64,000 nucleotides of DNA from Clostridia bacterium (GCA_017466445.1 JAFTUC010000022.1:1-64000); one strand, 5' to 3'. Numbered from the stretch's first letter, positions 51,555 through 62,709 are shown. Program-made: numbers and translations. The notes: generated from the sequence alone by a model not told the origin.

Positions 51555-51587
51555 ATTATACACACTTGAATTTCAAAAGTCAAGTGT
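51555..51587 (-). promoter_or_regulatory. AraC promoter with overlapping inverted repeat
   Basis: On the minus strand TTGACT (51578-51583), 17-bp spacer, TATAAT (51555-51560). ACACTTGA (51562-51569) and TCAAGTGT (51580-51587) are perfect 8-bp arms 10 bp apart, covering the spacer and the -35 box, so a bound regulator would block the promoter. Confidence 0.65.
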
Positions 51588-51666
51588 TAAAAAATCCACC
51601 TTTTTTGTTGGAATTTCGGTGTAAAGCATTGAGCGTAAGAGCTATTATAGATATGAGGTGATGAAT

Positions 51667-53016
51667 ATGAGTGAATATTTTGTTTTTGGCGGTAATATAA
51701 GCGCAAAATCGGATGAAAAAATGAATAACGAAACGGTAAAAAGACTTTGGAACAGCTTTTGCCTGACAGACGGTGAGATCTCGCTTGAGGTCGGCGAAAA
51801 AAACACCTTTAAAATCGGGAACGCTCCGAATGTCACGCTTCCGACGGATAAGGAATATGCTATCTCGGTTAGGGAGAACGGACTTTCGGTCGTAGGAAAG
51901 GATTATAACGGACTTATAAGAGGTTTTATATCGCTTATTATGAAGATTGAGTATTCAGACTCTGACTTCAGGATCAAATGCTTTTACGAGGAGAGCGAGT
52001 ATTCCGTTCGTAACAGAATGATACACATATGCGTCTTCCCCGAAAATGACCTTTATTTCATAAAAAAGCTCGTTCGCCTTTGCGGACTCTGTCAGTTCAC
52101 GCATATCGTTATCGAGTTTTGGGGAATGCTTCGTTACGACTGTCTGAAGGAGCTTTCGTGGCCACACGCATTTACAAAGGACGAGGTAAGGGCTCTTGTC
52201 AAAGAGGCGCGTGAGCTCGGAATGGAGCCGATACCGATGTTCAATATGTTCGGACACGCAAGCTCATCGAGGTTCTGCTACGGAAAGCACGTTGTCCTTG
52301 ATCAGAATCCAAGGCTTCAGTACCTTTTTACTCCCGACGGCTGGGCGTGGGATATACGCTCTGATAAGGTGGCGGAGCTTTTAAAAAACGTGAGAGAAGA
52401 GCTTTACGAGGTGTTCGGAAGCGGCGAGTATATTCATATCGGATGCGATGAGGCGTATTACTATACTCGAAGCGATAAGGATCGCGAGTATATGCCCGAA
52501 TTTCTTCATAGACTTACCTGTGAGGTAGAGAGCGAGGGAAGACGTCCGATGCTTTGGATGGATATGATCCTCGATTCGGAAAGATTCAAGCATCCCTACT
52601 TCGCATTCGGAAAGGCAGGGGAAACAGATAAGCTTATAGCATCTCTCTCGAAAAATTGCGTAATGGTGGATTGGCAGTACGATAAAAACGATGCGCCGAT
52701 CGAGACGAGCATCAGCCTGCTTGAGAGCGGACATGACGTCGTGATCGCTCCCTGGCTTAACGAAAGTAATTTCAGAGCGTGTGTAAAAACGGCAGAGGAT
52801 AGCGGTCTCTTCGGAGTTATGCTCACAACGTGGCATATACTTAGGGACAGAATGCCCGGAATTATCGGATTTGCTAAAAGATGTAATGCAAGTCTGTTCA
52901 CTTGGGCGGAGCTCAGCGGGGATCATGAGATGACCGCTACGGCGCTTAGAAGGGTAAGCTTCGAGGGTAATTCTTATGAGGATTACGGTTGGTCAAAAAG
53001 ACAGATAGAAACCTGA
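51667..53016 (+). CDS. GH20-like beta-N-acetylhexosaminidase-type enzyme
   Basis: The 449-residue protein resembles family 20 glycoside hydrolases: an alpha/beta N-terminal domain (to about residue 115), then a TIM barrel. The hallmark Asp-Glu pair is in IHIGCDEAYYY, at Asp261 and Glu262, which in GH20 orient the N-acetyl group and act as acid. Also visible are IPMFNMFGHAS and LTTWHILRDRMPG. The ATG at 51667 follows GAGGTGA; GTG and ATG codons a few bases earlier overlap the ribosome binding site. There is no signal peptide. Activity could be on GlcNAc/GalNAc or, as the strands deviate from the classic pattern, on another amino sugar. Confidence 0.78.
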   Translation: MSEYFVFGGNISAKSDEKMNNETVKRLWNSFCLTDGEISLEVGEKNTFKIGNAPNVTLPTDKEYAISVRENGLSVVGKDYNGLIRGFISLIMKIEYSDSDFRIKCFYEESEYSVRNRMIHICVFPENDLYFIKKLVRLCGLCQFTHIVIEFWGMLRYDCLKELSWPHAFTKDEVRALVKEARELGMEPIPMFNMFGHASSSRFCYGKHVVLDQNPRLQYLFTPDGWAWDIRSDKVAELLKNVREELYEVFGSGEYIHIGCDEAYYYTRSDKDREYMPEFLHRLTCEVESEGRRPMLWMDMILDSERFKHPYFAFGKAGETDKLIASLSKNCVMVDWQYDKNDAPIETSISLLESGHDVVIAPWLNESNFRACVKTAEDSGLFGVMLTTWHILRDRMPGIIGFAKRCNASLFTWAELSGDHEMTATALRRVSFEGNSYEDYGWSKRQIET

Positions 53017-53023
53017 TAAAAAC

Positions 53024-53062
53024 GAGTCCGAGGCAAAGCGTCTCGGGCTCACTTGTTTTTTT
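53024..53062 (+). terminator. Terminator of the GH20-like gene
   Basis: GAGTCCGAG / CTCGGGCTC stem (9 bp, one G-U pair) followed by ACTTGTTTTTTT. Confidence 0.8.
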
Positions 53063-53145
53063 GATTTTAAGCCGCGAATTTGAGTTAATAGGGCAAAATT
53101 GTTGCTTTTGGGGGGAAGATTTTTTTAAATTTATGATAAATGCTA

Positions 53146-53174
53146 TAGACAAAACTCTAATAAAGTGATATAAT
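53146..53174 (+). promoter_or_regulatory. ATP synthase operon promoter
   Basis: TAGACA (53146-53151), 17-bp spacer, TATAAT (53169-53174), 50 bp before the first gene. Confidence 0.75.
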
Positions 53175-53223
53175 ACTCTCGTTATGGTTATTTTCGCTCA
53201 TGAGCGACTTTTGAAGGTGAATT

Positions 53224-53610
53224 ATGAAAAAGATCGATCAAGTCGTTTTGAAGGAAACTCTTTACGTGAGCGCGTGGGTGCTGATATTCAGTGCCTTGAC
53301 TCAGGCGGTGTTTCTTCTTATCGGCAAATGGGACTATACCGTGCTTTTCGGGAATCTCCTCAGCGCATCCGCAGCGATACTTAATTTCTTTCTTATGGGA
53401 ATAAGTGTGCAAAAAGCGGTGACAAAGGAGGAAAAGGAAGCGAAAAACGTACTTAAGATATCTCAGCTTTACAGAAATATACTTCTTCTCGTTGTTACCG
53501 TAGTAGGCGTGGTGCTTAAATGCTTTAATACTTGGAGCGTTATAATCCCACTCTTCTTTCCGCGTATCGCGATAATGCTGAGACCTCTGTTTGATAAAGG
53601 CAGATCCTGA
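53224..53610 (+). CDS. atpI: ATP synthase subunit I-like protein
   Basis: The 128-residue protein has four predicted membrane segments (about residues 15-32, 40-60, 80-97 and 100-118) separated by a charged loop (KAVTKEEKEAKN). It is the first gene of the ATP synthase operon, where AtpI-type assembly proteins usually stand. In other bacteria AtpI helps to assemble the c-ring. Sequence conservation is low, so the name is supported by position and membrane layout. Confidence 0.8.
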   Translation: MKKIDQVVLKETLYVSAWVLIFSALTQAVFLLIGKWDYTVLFGNLLSASAAILNFFLMGISVQKAVTKEEKEAKNVLKISQLYRNILLLVVTVVGVVLKCFNTWSVIIPLFFPRIAIMLRPLFDKGRS

Positions 53611-53649
53611 TGACCCTGATGGGTATTACGAAAGGAATGATGTTTAAAA

Positions 53650-54522
53650 ATGAATAAAAAGAGCCGTCTTTTTATGGCGGTGGATATCCTCTATATCTGT
53701 ATGATGGTCCTTCCTATCATTGCCGGGATAGTGCTTAAGATACTTACAAAGCCGGTGAGCGAGGGAATATCGGTTTCGGGCGCGCAGATCTATTTTACAT
53801 TACCGCTTCCGATCCAAGATCTCGTCATAACCGAATCTCAGATAAACTCGTGGCTCGTTATGATCACCGTGCTCGGGCTCTGCCTCTATCTTACGCACGG
53901 ACTTCGTACGAGAAATATACTTAAGCGTCAGCACCTTGCCGAATGGCTGATAGAAAAGGCAGACTCGCTTGTAAAGGACAGTATGGGCGAGTATTTTACG
54001 GGATATTCAGCGTTCATAGCCTCGATACTCGCGCTTTCCGCGTTCTCGAGCCTTATCTCGCTTTGCGGACTTTTCCCGCCGACCTCTGATATCAACGTCG
54101 TAGGCGGGTGGGCACTGCTTGTGTTCGTGCTTATAACATATTATAAGTTCAAGTGTGGACCGCTCGGATATGTAAAGAGCTTCGGAGATCCGGTGCCGCT
54201 TCTTGCCCCCCTTAATATTATAAGCGAGGTCGCGACCCCCGTTTCGATGGCGTTCCGTCATTACGGAAACGTTCTTTCGGGATCGGTGATCTCGGTGCTT
54301 CTCGCCGCAGGTCTTCAGGGACTTTCGGCTACCGTTCTCGGATGGCTTCCCGGTGCTCTCGGCGATATTCCGTTTTTGCAGATCGGAATTCCCGCCGTAC
54401 TGTCGATCTATTTCGACGTTTTCAGCGGATGCCTGCAGGCATATATATTCGCAATGCTAACGATGATGTACGTCTCGGGTGCGTTCAATGCGGATGAATA
54501 TTTTAATAGAAAATATAAATAA
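53650..54522 (+). CDS. atpB: ATP synthase subunit a
   Basis: Subunit a forms the ion channel half-paths of the Fo stator. The 290-residue protein has about five to six membrane helices. The essential arginine is most likely in MAFRHYGNVLSGSV near residue 200, followed by the family helix LSATVLGWLPGALG and the C-terminal LQAYIFAMLTMMYVSGAF. It starts 39 bp after atpI. Confidence 0.93.
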   Translation: MNKKSRLFMAVDILYICMMVLPIIAGIVLKILTKPVSEGISVSGAQIYFTLPLPIQDLVITESQINSWLVMITVLGLCLYLTHGLRTRNILKRQHLAEWLIEKADSLVKDSMGEYFTGYSAFIASILALSAFSSLISLCGLFPPTSDINVVGGWALLVFVLITYYKFKCGPLGYVKSFGDPVPLLAPLNIISEVATPVSMAFRHYGNVLSGSVISVLLAAGLQGLSATVLGWLPGALGDIPFLQIGIPAVLSIYFDVFSGCLQAYIFAMLTMMYVSGAFNADEYFNRKYK

Positions 54523-54562
54523 CAAAATAAAAAACAAAAATCAAATGTAAATTTGGAGGTAA

Positions 54563-54853
<291 letters not shown>

Positions 54854-54876
54854 GTATTTTAAGAAGGTATTTTAGT

Positions 54877-55401
54877 ATGTACTATTTGTATGAGGTGCAG
54901 TCTCTGCCTGTCATATCGGTAAACATATGGCAGATACTCATATCTCTTGTAAATCTTCTGCTCCTTTTCCTGCTTATAAAGAAATTTCTCTATAAGCCGG
55001 TCAAAAACGTGCTTAAAAAGCGCGAGGAGGAGATCGAGGAGCAATATATGTCGGCGGCAGACGCACAGAAAAAAGCAAGCGAAAACGAACGCGAGTGGAA
55101 TGAAAAGCTCTCTCTTGCAAATGAAAAGGCGGACGAGATAATTCAAAACGCAAGCGATAGTGCAAGGTATCGCGGCGAAAAGATAATCGCGGAGGCTAGG
55201 GATAAGGCGCAGGATATCATAAGCCGCGCGGAAAACGAGGCAGAGCTTGAGCGCAAAAGGGCGTCTGACGATATAAGACGTCAGATAGTCGAGGTGTCGG
55301 GCGCACTTACCGAAAAGATGCTTGAAAGAGAAGTAAATACCGACGATCACAGAGCGCTCATCGATTCGTTTATCGAGGATATAGGTGACGAAAATGACTG
55401 A
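54877..55401 (+). CDS. atpF: ATP synthase subunit b
   Basis: Subunit b is the stator stalk. The 174-residue protein has one N-terminal membrane helix (about residues 13-33), then a long charged coiled coil with many Lys, Glu and Ala residues to the end. The start follows AGAAGGT. Its stop overlaps the start of atpH. Confidence 0.94.
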   Translation: MYYLYEVQSLPVISVNIWQILISLVNLLLLFLLIKKFLYKPVKNVLKKREEEIEEQYMSAADAQKKASENEREWNEKLSLANEKADEIIQNASDSARYRGEKIIAEARDKAQDIISRAENEAELERKRASDDIRRQIVEVSGALTEKMLEREVNTDDHRALIDSFIEDIGDEND

Positions 55402-55924
55402 TATCGGTAAGGAATACGGAACGGCTCTTTTTATGCTTGCGCGTGAGAAGGATGCCGAGGAGCAGTATTTTCAGGCACTTGAGCTTCTTAAAACGAGCTT
55501 TGAAAACGAGCCCGGATATACAGAATTTCTCGCCTCCCCGAGTATCAGTCTCGCAGAAAGGATCTCGGCAATCGAGAGTGCCTTTGAGGGAAAAATACCC
55601 GAGGACGTGCTCTCCTATCTTTGCCTGCTCTGTGAAAAGGGAAGGATCCCCGATTTTATGGATTCCCATGAGCAGTACGCACTTCTTCTCGATGCCTTCA
55701 GACGTGTCGCAAACGCGGTGGTCACGAGCGCACTTGAGCTTACCGAAGAGGAAAAGAAGGCGCTTAATGAGAAGCTTGAAAAGATGTGCGGAGCAAGCGT
55801 AAGGATCGAATATCGCATCGACCCCTCAATAATCGGAGGCGTAATTGTCGAAATGGACGGCAAGACGATCGACGGAAGTCTTCGTAGCCGCTTAAGCAGC
55901 GTAAAGGATGTGATCAGAACATGA
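55394..55924 (+). CDS. atpH: ATP synthase subunit delta
   Basis: Delta (OSCP) links the stator to the top of F1. The 176-residue protein begins [19 protein letters not shown] and ends with the family motif [27 protein letters not shown]-like stretch (here [18 protein letters not shown]). The ATG at 55394 overlaps the atpF stop by 8 bp, and its stop overlaps atpA by 4 bp. Confidence 0.93.
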   Translation: MTDIGKEYGTALFMLAREKDAEEQYFQALELLKTSFENEPGYTEFLASPSISLAERISAIESAFEGKIPEDVLSYLCLLCEKGRIPDFMDSHEQYALLLDAFRRVANAVVTSALELTEEEKKALNEKLEKMCGASVRIEYRIDPSIIGGVIVEMDGKTIDGSLRSRLSSVKDVIRT

Positions 55925-57414
55925 ATGTAAGACCCGAAGAGATCAGTAACGTGATCAAAGAACAGATAAAAAATTATAGATCCAAGATCGAGATGAAGGA
56001 AACGGGAAGCGTTATCCTCGTCGGTGACGGAATAGCCCGCGTGTACGGACTTCGTGAGTGTATGGCGAGCGAGCTTCTCGAATTTGAGGACGGAAGCTAC
56101 GGAATGGCGCAGAACCTCGAAAACGAGACCGTGTCGGTCGCACTTCTCTCGGATAATAACTCAATAAGAGAGGGCTCTGTCGTAAAGAGAACGGGAAGGA
56201 TACTTTCGGTTCCCGTGGGCGAGGCGATGCTCGGAAGAGTAGTGAACGCGCTCGGAGAGCCTATCGACGGAAAAGGACCGATAGTTACCGAGCATAGCCG
56301 CCCTATCGAGAGCGAGGCGCCCGGTATAATCGAGAGAAAGAGCGTTTCTGTCCCCCTTCAGACGGGTATCAAGGCAATAGACAGTATGATCCCGATCGGA
56401 AGAGGTCAGCGTGAGCTTATAATCGGTGACAGACAGACCGGTAAGACCGAAATAGCGCTCGATACTATAATAAATCAGAAAAACAGCGGAGTTATCTGCA
56501 TATACGTGGCGATCGGACAGAAAAACAGCTCGGTCGTTCAGCTCGCAAACGAGCTCGTTCAGTCGGGCGCTATGGACTATACGATAATCGTGTCCGCATC
56601 CGCGTCCGAATCGGCGCCGCTTCAGTATGTCGCGCCCTATTCGGGATGCGCGATGGCAGAATATTTCAGAGAGCAGGGAAAGGACGTCCTTATAATATAC
56701 GACGATCTTTCCAAGCACGCGGTCGCTTACCGCGCACTTTCGCTTCTTATACGCCGTCCGCCGGGACGTGAGGCGTACCCCGGAGACGTTTTCTATCTCC
56801 ATTCGCGCCTTCTTGAGCGTGCCGCTTGCGTGGCACCCGAGTACGGAGGAGGCTCTATAACCGCTCTTCCTATCATCGAAACACAGGCAGGCGACGTTTC
56901 GGCGTATATTCCGACCAATGTTATATCCATAACAGACGGACAGATATTCCTCGAGACCGAGCTCTTCCATTCGGGAGTTATGCCTGCGATAAATCCGGGT
57001 ATATCGGTCAGCCGAGTCGGCGGATCGGCTCAGCTCAAGGCTATGAAAAAGGTATCGGGTGAGCTCAAGCTCCTCTACTCTCAGTACCGTGAGCTTCAGG
57101 CGTTCGCGCAGTTCGGAAGCGACCTCGATGCCGATACCAAGGCAAGACTTGCGCTCGGTGAGCGTATCGTCGAGGTGCTCAAGCAGGGAAGAAATTCGCC
57201 TGTAAGAGTCGGATGTCAGGTCGCGATCGTTTATGCGGTCATAAACGGATATCTTAACGATATTCCCGTGAAAGAGGTCAAAAAGTACGAAAGAGATCTT
57301 TATGAGAGCCTTGAAAATAAGCATATGAGGCTTCTTGAAAGCATTGAATCGGGCTCGTGGAGCGATGATGATATAAACGAGCTTAAGATCGCTCTTTCCG
57401 AAATGAAGAGGTGA
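55921..57414 (+). CDS. atpA: ATP synthase subunit alpha
   Basis: The 497-residue protein is the non-catalytic F1 subunit. It has the P-loop [12 protein letters not shown] near residue 168, [14 protein letters not shown] near 260, and the signature [14 protein letters not shown] near residue 355. It carries the regulatory nucleotide site with the usual Gln and Arg. It is followed by atpG after 4 bp. Confidence 0.97.
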   Translation: MNVRPEEISNVIKEQIKNYRSKIEMKETGSVILVGDGIARVYGLRECMASELLEFEDGSYGMAQNLENETVSVALLSDNNSIREGSVVKRTGRILSVPVGEAMLGRVVNALGEPIDGKGPIVTEHSRPIESEAPGIIERKSVSVPLQTGIKAIDSMIPIGRGQRELIIGDRQTGKTEIALDTIINQKNSGVICIYVAIGQKNSSVVQLANELVQSGAMDYTIIVSASASESAPLQYVAPYSGCAMAEYFREQGKDVLIIYDDLSKHAVAYRALSLLIRRPPGREAYPGDVFYLHSRLLERAACVAPEYGGGSITALPIIETQAGDVSAYIPTNVISITDGQIFLETELFHSGVMPAINPGISVSRVGGSAQLKAMKKVSGELKLLYSQYRELQAFAQFGSDLDADTKARLALGERIVEVLKQGRNSPVRVGCQVAIVYAVINGYLNDIPVKEVKKYERDLYESLENKHMRLLESIESGSWSDDDINELKIALSEMKR

Positions 57415-57418
57415 GATA

Positions 57419-58222
57419 ATGGGAGCTGATATCAAGCAGCTGCGTAATAGGATAAAAAGCGTCGATTCCACTCTCCACCTCACTAAAGCGATGGGACTTG
57501 TGGCTTCGTCCAAGATCCGCCGTGCAACCGAGGCTATGAATAAGGGCAGACAGTATGCCGATGCGATAGGTGATACGGTAAGCTATCTTTCCACCTGCCC
57601 CGAATGCAGAAAAAGTCCTTATATGGCACAGCGCGACGGCTCAAGACTAAGGCTCGTCGTTATCGCGGGAGACAGAGGACTTGCGGGCGGATATAACGCC
57701 AATATCTTCAGACTTTTGCGAGAGTATGAGGGCGCTGAGATCATTCCGATCGGAAAGCGCGCATGCGATCGCTTTGCGGGCGAGCTCAGATATGCCGAAG
57801 GCTTTGCTTATAAAAGCGCTAAGGCTATAGCTGATGAGCTCTGTGCCGATTTTGTGGCGGATAAATTCGATAAGCTCGGTATAGTTTGTACCAAATATCA
57901 CTCGATAATGTCGCAGGAGGCATATGTAAAATGGGTTCTTCCTCTTGAAAAGGGAAGCTCGGATAAGACCTCCGTGCCGATATTTGAGCCGGATGAGCTG
58001 AGCGTTCTCAGCGCCGTTATTCCCGAATACGTTGCGGGAATTATAATGGCGTGCGTAAAGGAGAGCTTTGCGGGTGAGGTCGCGGCAAGACGTGTTGCTA
58101 TGGATTCCGCGGGAAAGAACGCTACCGAGATGATCGACAGACTCGGACTTCAGTATAACCGCGCAAGACAGGGAGCGATCACGCAGGAGATCACCGAGAT
58201 CGTTGCAGGAAGCGGTCTGTGA
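57419..58222 (+). CDS. atpG: ATP synthase subunit gamma
   Basis: Gamma is the central shaft. The 267-residue protein has the N-terminal helix MGADIKQLRNRIKSVDSTLH, the Rossmann core with VIAGDRGLAGGYNANIFR near residue 80, and the C-terminal coil RQGAITQEITEIVAGSG. It is somewhat shorter than the usual ~285 residues, from the middle region. Confidence 0.95.
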   Translation: MGADIKQLRNRIKSVDSTLHLTKAMGLVASSKIRRATEAMNKGRQYADAIGDTVSYLSTCPECRKSPYMAQRDGSRLRLVVIAGDRGLAGGYNANIFRLLREYEGAEIIPIGKRACDRFAGELRYAEGFAYKSAKAIADELCADFVADKFDKLGIVCTKYHSIMSQEAYVKWVLPLEKGSSDKTSVPIFEPDELSVLSAVIPEYVAGIIMACVKESFAGEVAARRVAMDSAGKNATEMIDRLGLQYNRARQGAITQEITEIVAGSGL

Positions 58223-58234
58223 TCTTATCATTAA

Positions 58235-59913
<1,679 letters not shown>

Positions 59914-59958
59914 TGTGATCGTTCTCCACAAAAAAATCAAAAAAATTTGAAAAATCTA

Positions 59959-59987
59959 TTGACAAACGCGCTTTTTGGTGCTATAAT
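59959..59987 (+). promoter_or_regulatory. ilvA: Promoter of the ilvA operon
   Basis: Perfect TTGACA (59959-59964), 17-bp spacer, perfect TATAAT (59982-59987). Confidence 0.9.
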
Positions 59988-59994
59988 TCAAAAC

Positions 59995-60300
59995 AAATTT
60001 AATAGTTCAAAGGCTGTGACGAAGACGGAATCTGCAAAAGCGTTTTCACAGAGAATCGGGGACGGTGCGATCCCGATAAAACATAGTGGAATTCCCATCG
60101 CTTCTGAGCCGAAGGCTCCAAAGACTTTAATGTCCGGTAGATACCTTCCGTGAATGCCGCGTCAGTGCATAGAGGTTGTCAGACCCCGAAGAGGTGGCGG
60201 ATCATGTGTCCGCAATTTGAGTGGTACCGCGAGTGATGAATTTTGTTTGTGTTTTTCACCCGTCTCAAAGCTTTAATTGCTTTGAGGCGGTTTTGTTTTT
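59995..60300 (+). promoter_or_regulatory. T-box riboswitch leader, probably isoleucine-specific
   Basis: The leader is about 300 bases long and ends in the T-box core TGGTACCGCG (60222-60231), whose bulge pairs with the free 3' end of uncharged tRNA. Upstream, stem I elements are recognisable (GACGGTGCGATCCC, then GTGGAATTCCCATCGCTTC), and ATC in that latter segment, followed by G, is the likely specifier codon, fitting an isoleucine T-box. A terminator follows. High uncharged tRNA-Ile would allow ilvA expression. The codon reading is inferred from position. Confidence 0.88.
60261..60300 (+). terminator. T-box terminator hairpin
   Basis: The stem CGTCTCAAAGC / GCTTTGAGGCG (one G-U pair) with loop TTTAATT is followed by GTTTTGTTTTT. 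It competes with the antiterminator that contains the T-box core. Confidence 0.88.
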
Positions 60301-60362
60301 CCTCAAGGCAGGTAAGAATCAAACGAAAACGTGCAAACTAATTTCAGAAAGGCGGAATTAAA

Positions 60363-61556
60363 ATGTTATCACTTGATAAGGTATTTGATGCACAGAGTGT
60401 ACTGAAGGGAATCATACGTGAGACCGATGTCGTAAGAGCTTACGGTATCGCTCCCGAATGCGAGCTTTATTTGAAGCCGGAAAATCTTCAGATCACGGGA
60501 TCGTTTAAGGTGAGAGGCTCTGCGTATAAGATCGCGATGCTCTCAGAGGAGGAAAAGAAGAGGGGCGTTATCGCCTGCTCGGCGGGAAATCACGCTCAGG
60601 GAGTCGCGCTTGCGGCAACCAAAAACGGAATAAGATCGCTTATTTGTCTGCCGGATACTGCACCGATCTCAAAGGTCGAGGCAACAAAAGGCTTTGGAGC
60701 GCAGGTCTGCCTCGTGGAGGGCTGTTATGACGACGCTTATCAGAAGGCACTTGAGCTTAAGGAGAGTGAGGGATATACCTTCGTTCATCCCTTTGATGAC
60801 GAGAACGTTATAGCCGGTCAGGGAACTATCGCTCTTGAGATCATTAAGGATCTTGATAATATAGACGCCATAGTAGTTCCCGTAGGCGGCGGAGGACTTA
60901 TTTCGGGAATTGCCTATACCGTAAAGCAGATAAGACCGTCTATAAAGGTCTACGGAGTGCAGGTGAGCGGCGCACCGAGTATGTATAATTCGTTGAAAAA
61001 AGGAGAAATAGAGGCTCTTGATGCGGTCTCTACTATCGCGGACGGAATAGCGGTCAAAAAGCCGGGCGAGAACACTTATGCGCTCGTCAGACAGTATGTG
61101 GATGAGATAGTGCTCGTTTCCGACGATGAGGTCGCAAGCGCGATACTTGCGCTTATCGAAAAGCAGAAGATGATCGCGGAGGGCGCGGGAGCCGCTGCGG
61201 TTGCGGCGGTAATGTCGGGAAAGCTTGATCTTAAGGGAAAGCGTGTAGTTGCGGTGGTCTCGGGCGGAAATATCGACGTTACGAGCCTTTCACGTGTCAT
61301 AGACAGAGGACTCCTCAACTCGGGACGCTCCTCAAGCCTTCTTATAGAGCTTATAGATAAGCCCGGACAGCTTAAGGATATTTCGCGTATCATAGCGGAT
61401 TGCGGTGGAAACGTTACGGGCGTTCATTACGAAAAGGGAAATACCGAGAGCGTCAACGGATGCTTTTTGCGAATCGAAATGGAAACAAGAGATTTTGAGC
61501 ACGTCAATCTTATCACAAGGTCGCTTCGCGACGGCGGATTCAAGATTGTCAGATAA
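60363..61556 (+). CDS. ilvA: Threonine ammonia-lyase (threonine dehydratase) with ACT domain
   Basis: The enzyme deaminates threonine to 2-oxobutanoate, the first step to isoleucine. The 397-residue protein has the PLP lysine in QITGSFKVRGSAYK near residue 50, CSAGNHAQGVALAA near 75, the glycine loop VPVGGGGLISGIA near 175, and one ACT domain from about residue 325 (LLIELIDKPGQLKDISRII). The single ACT domain is the form often called TdcB/IlvA2-like, but the isoleucine T-box indicates biosynthetic use. The next gene, ridA, removes the reactive product of this enzyme. Confidence 0.94.
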   Translation: MLSLDKVFDAQSVLKGIIRETDVVRAYGIAPECELYLKPENLQITGSFKVRGSAYKIAMLSEEEKKRGVIACSAGNHAQGVALAATKNGIRSLICLPDTAPISKVEATKGFGAQVCLVEGCYDDAYQKALELKESEGYTFVHPFDDENVIAGQGTIALEIIKDLDNIDAIVVPVGGGGLISGIAYTVKQIRPSIKVYGVQVSGAPSMYNSLKKGEIEALDAVSTIADGIAVKKPGENTYALVRQYVDEIVLVSDDEVASAILALIEKQKMIAEGAGAAAVAAVMSGKLDLKGKRVVAVVSGGNIDVTSLSRVIDRGLLNSGRSSSLLIELIDKPGQLKDISRIIADCGGNVTGVHYEKGNTESVNGCFLRIEMETRDFEHVNLITRSLRDGGFKIVR

Positions 61557-61574
61557 TTAAAAGGAGATAAGATC

Positions 61575-61952
61575 ATGATTACTAAAGTTCAGACAAATAA
61601 CGCACCTGCGGCTATAGGACCCTATTCGCAGGCGGTAACGGTGGGGGATCTTGTGTTCACCTCGGGTCAGATCCCGCTCGACCCCGAAACAGGACTTATT
61701 GTAGGTAAGGATATTACCGAGCAGACACATAGAGTATGTAAAAATCTTGAGGCGGTTCTCATTGCGGCGGGATCGTCGCTCGGCAGCGTCGTGAAAACGG
61801 TCTGCTTTCTTTCCGAAATGTCTGATTTTGCCGCGTTTAACGATGTATACGCGCAGTATTTTGCAGAAAAGCCGGCAAGAAGCTGCGTGGCGGTGAAGGA
61901 TCTTCCCAAGGGTGCGCTTGTTGAGGTGGAGGTAATAGCTCAAAAGGAGTAA
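61575..61952 (+). CDS. ridA: RidA family enamine/imine deaminase
   Basis: RidA hydrolyses the 2-aminoacrylate/2-aminocrotonate released by PLP enzymes such as threonine dehydratase. The 125-residue protein has the family pattern NAPAAIGPYSQAV near the N-terminus, VFTSGQIPLDP near residue 33, an arginine in PARSCVAVKDLPKGALVEVE near residue 105 (the catalytic Arg) and the final EVIAQKE. It lies 18 bp after ilvA, so it is co-transcribed with its partner enzyme. Confidence 0.94.
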   Translation: MITKVQTNNAPAAIGPYSQAVTVGDLVFTSGQIPLDPETGLIVGKDITEQTHRVCKNLEAVLIAAGSSLGSVVKTVCFLSEMSDFAAFNDVYAQYFAEKPARSCVAVKDLPKGALVEVEVIAQKE

Positions 61953-61959
61953 TAATAAA

Positions 61960-62661
61960 ATGTTAGGCGTGATTTTAAACGTAATTACCGTAATTGTCGG
62001 ATCATGTATCGGACTTCTTTTAAAAAAAGGAATACCCGAAAGAGTAAGTAAGGCAGTAATGATCGGACTCGGTGCCTGTACGCTTTATATAGGTATCACG
62101 GGAAGCCTTTGCGGCGAGAATACCCTCGTGCTTATAGCGTCTGTCGTGCTCGGTGTTATCATCGGAACGCTTCTGAATATCGACGGTGCTATAAATAAGC
62201 TCGCCTCTAAAATAGAAGGACGTTTTAAAAAAGAGGGAAAGAGTGTCTCAATCGCAGAGGGACTCATCTCGGCGACACTTTTGTTCTGCGTCGGTTCTAT
62301 GACTGTCACCGGATCGATCAGCGCGGGAATTACGGGAGATAATTCTGTTCTCATAACCAAGGCGATGCTTGATCTCGTATCGTCAATGATGCTTGCCTCT
62401 AGTCTCGGCGTCGGAGTTCTCCTTTCCGCTGTATCAGTGCTCGTTATCCAGGGCGGTCTCGTTCTTCTCGCAGGCGTTATATCCCCTTTTATGAATGCGT
62501 CCGCAATAAACGAGATGACCTGTGCGGGATCGCTGCTTATCATAATGATAGGTACCAATCTTATGGGTATAACAAAAATAAAGGTCGCGGATTTCTTGCC
62601 CGCAATACTTATAGCGCCGATAATCTCAAATCTTATACCTCTTTTTCAAAGACTTGTTTGA
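61960..62661 (+). CDS. DUF554 family membrane protein
   Basis: The 233-residue protein has seven or so predicted membrane helices and the family segments GVILNVITVIVGSCIGLLLK at the N-terminus, VMIGLGACTLYIGITG near residue 30, VGSMTVTGSISAGITGDNSV near 110 and GTNLMGITKIKVADFLPA near 200. The DUF554 family has no established function; it may be a transporter. It follows ridA by 7 bp on the same strand and is the last gene of the T-box operon. Confidence 0.88.
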   Translation: MLGVILNVITVIVGSCIGLLLKKGIPERVSKAVMIGLGACTLYIGITGSLCGENTLVLIASVVLGVIIGTLLNIDGAINKLASKIEGRFKKEGKSVSIAEGLISATLLFCVGSMTVTGSISAGITGDNSVLITKAMLDLVSSMMLASSLGVGVLLSAVSVLVIQGGLVLLAGVISPFMNASAINEMTCAGSLLIIMIGTNLMGITKIKVADFLPAILIAPIISNLIPLFQRLV

Positions 62662-62663
62662 AT

Positions 62664-62700
62664 AAAAAATCAGATTTCCTTGTGAGATCTGATTTTTTTA
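62664..62700 (+). terminator. Terminator of the ilvA-ridA-DUF554 operon
   Basis: A 12-bp stem (AAAAAATCAGAT / ATCTGATTTTTT) with the U-run built into its 3' arm. Confidence 0.82.
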
Positions 62701-62709
62701 TAAAACTAC

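Noticed and set aside
56161-57513. A 450-codon open frame opposite atpA and atpG, and a 374-codon one opposite atpD (58448-59572)
   Set aside because: They are antisense shadows of strongly conserved ATP synthase genes, rich in Arg, Ser and Tyr, without ribosome binding sites or family motifs.
59947-60153. A 68-codon frame after atpC
   Set aside because: It crosses the ilvA promoter and stem I of the T-box and has no ribosome binding site.
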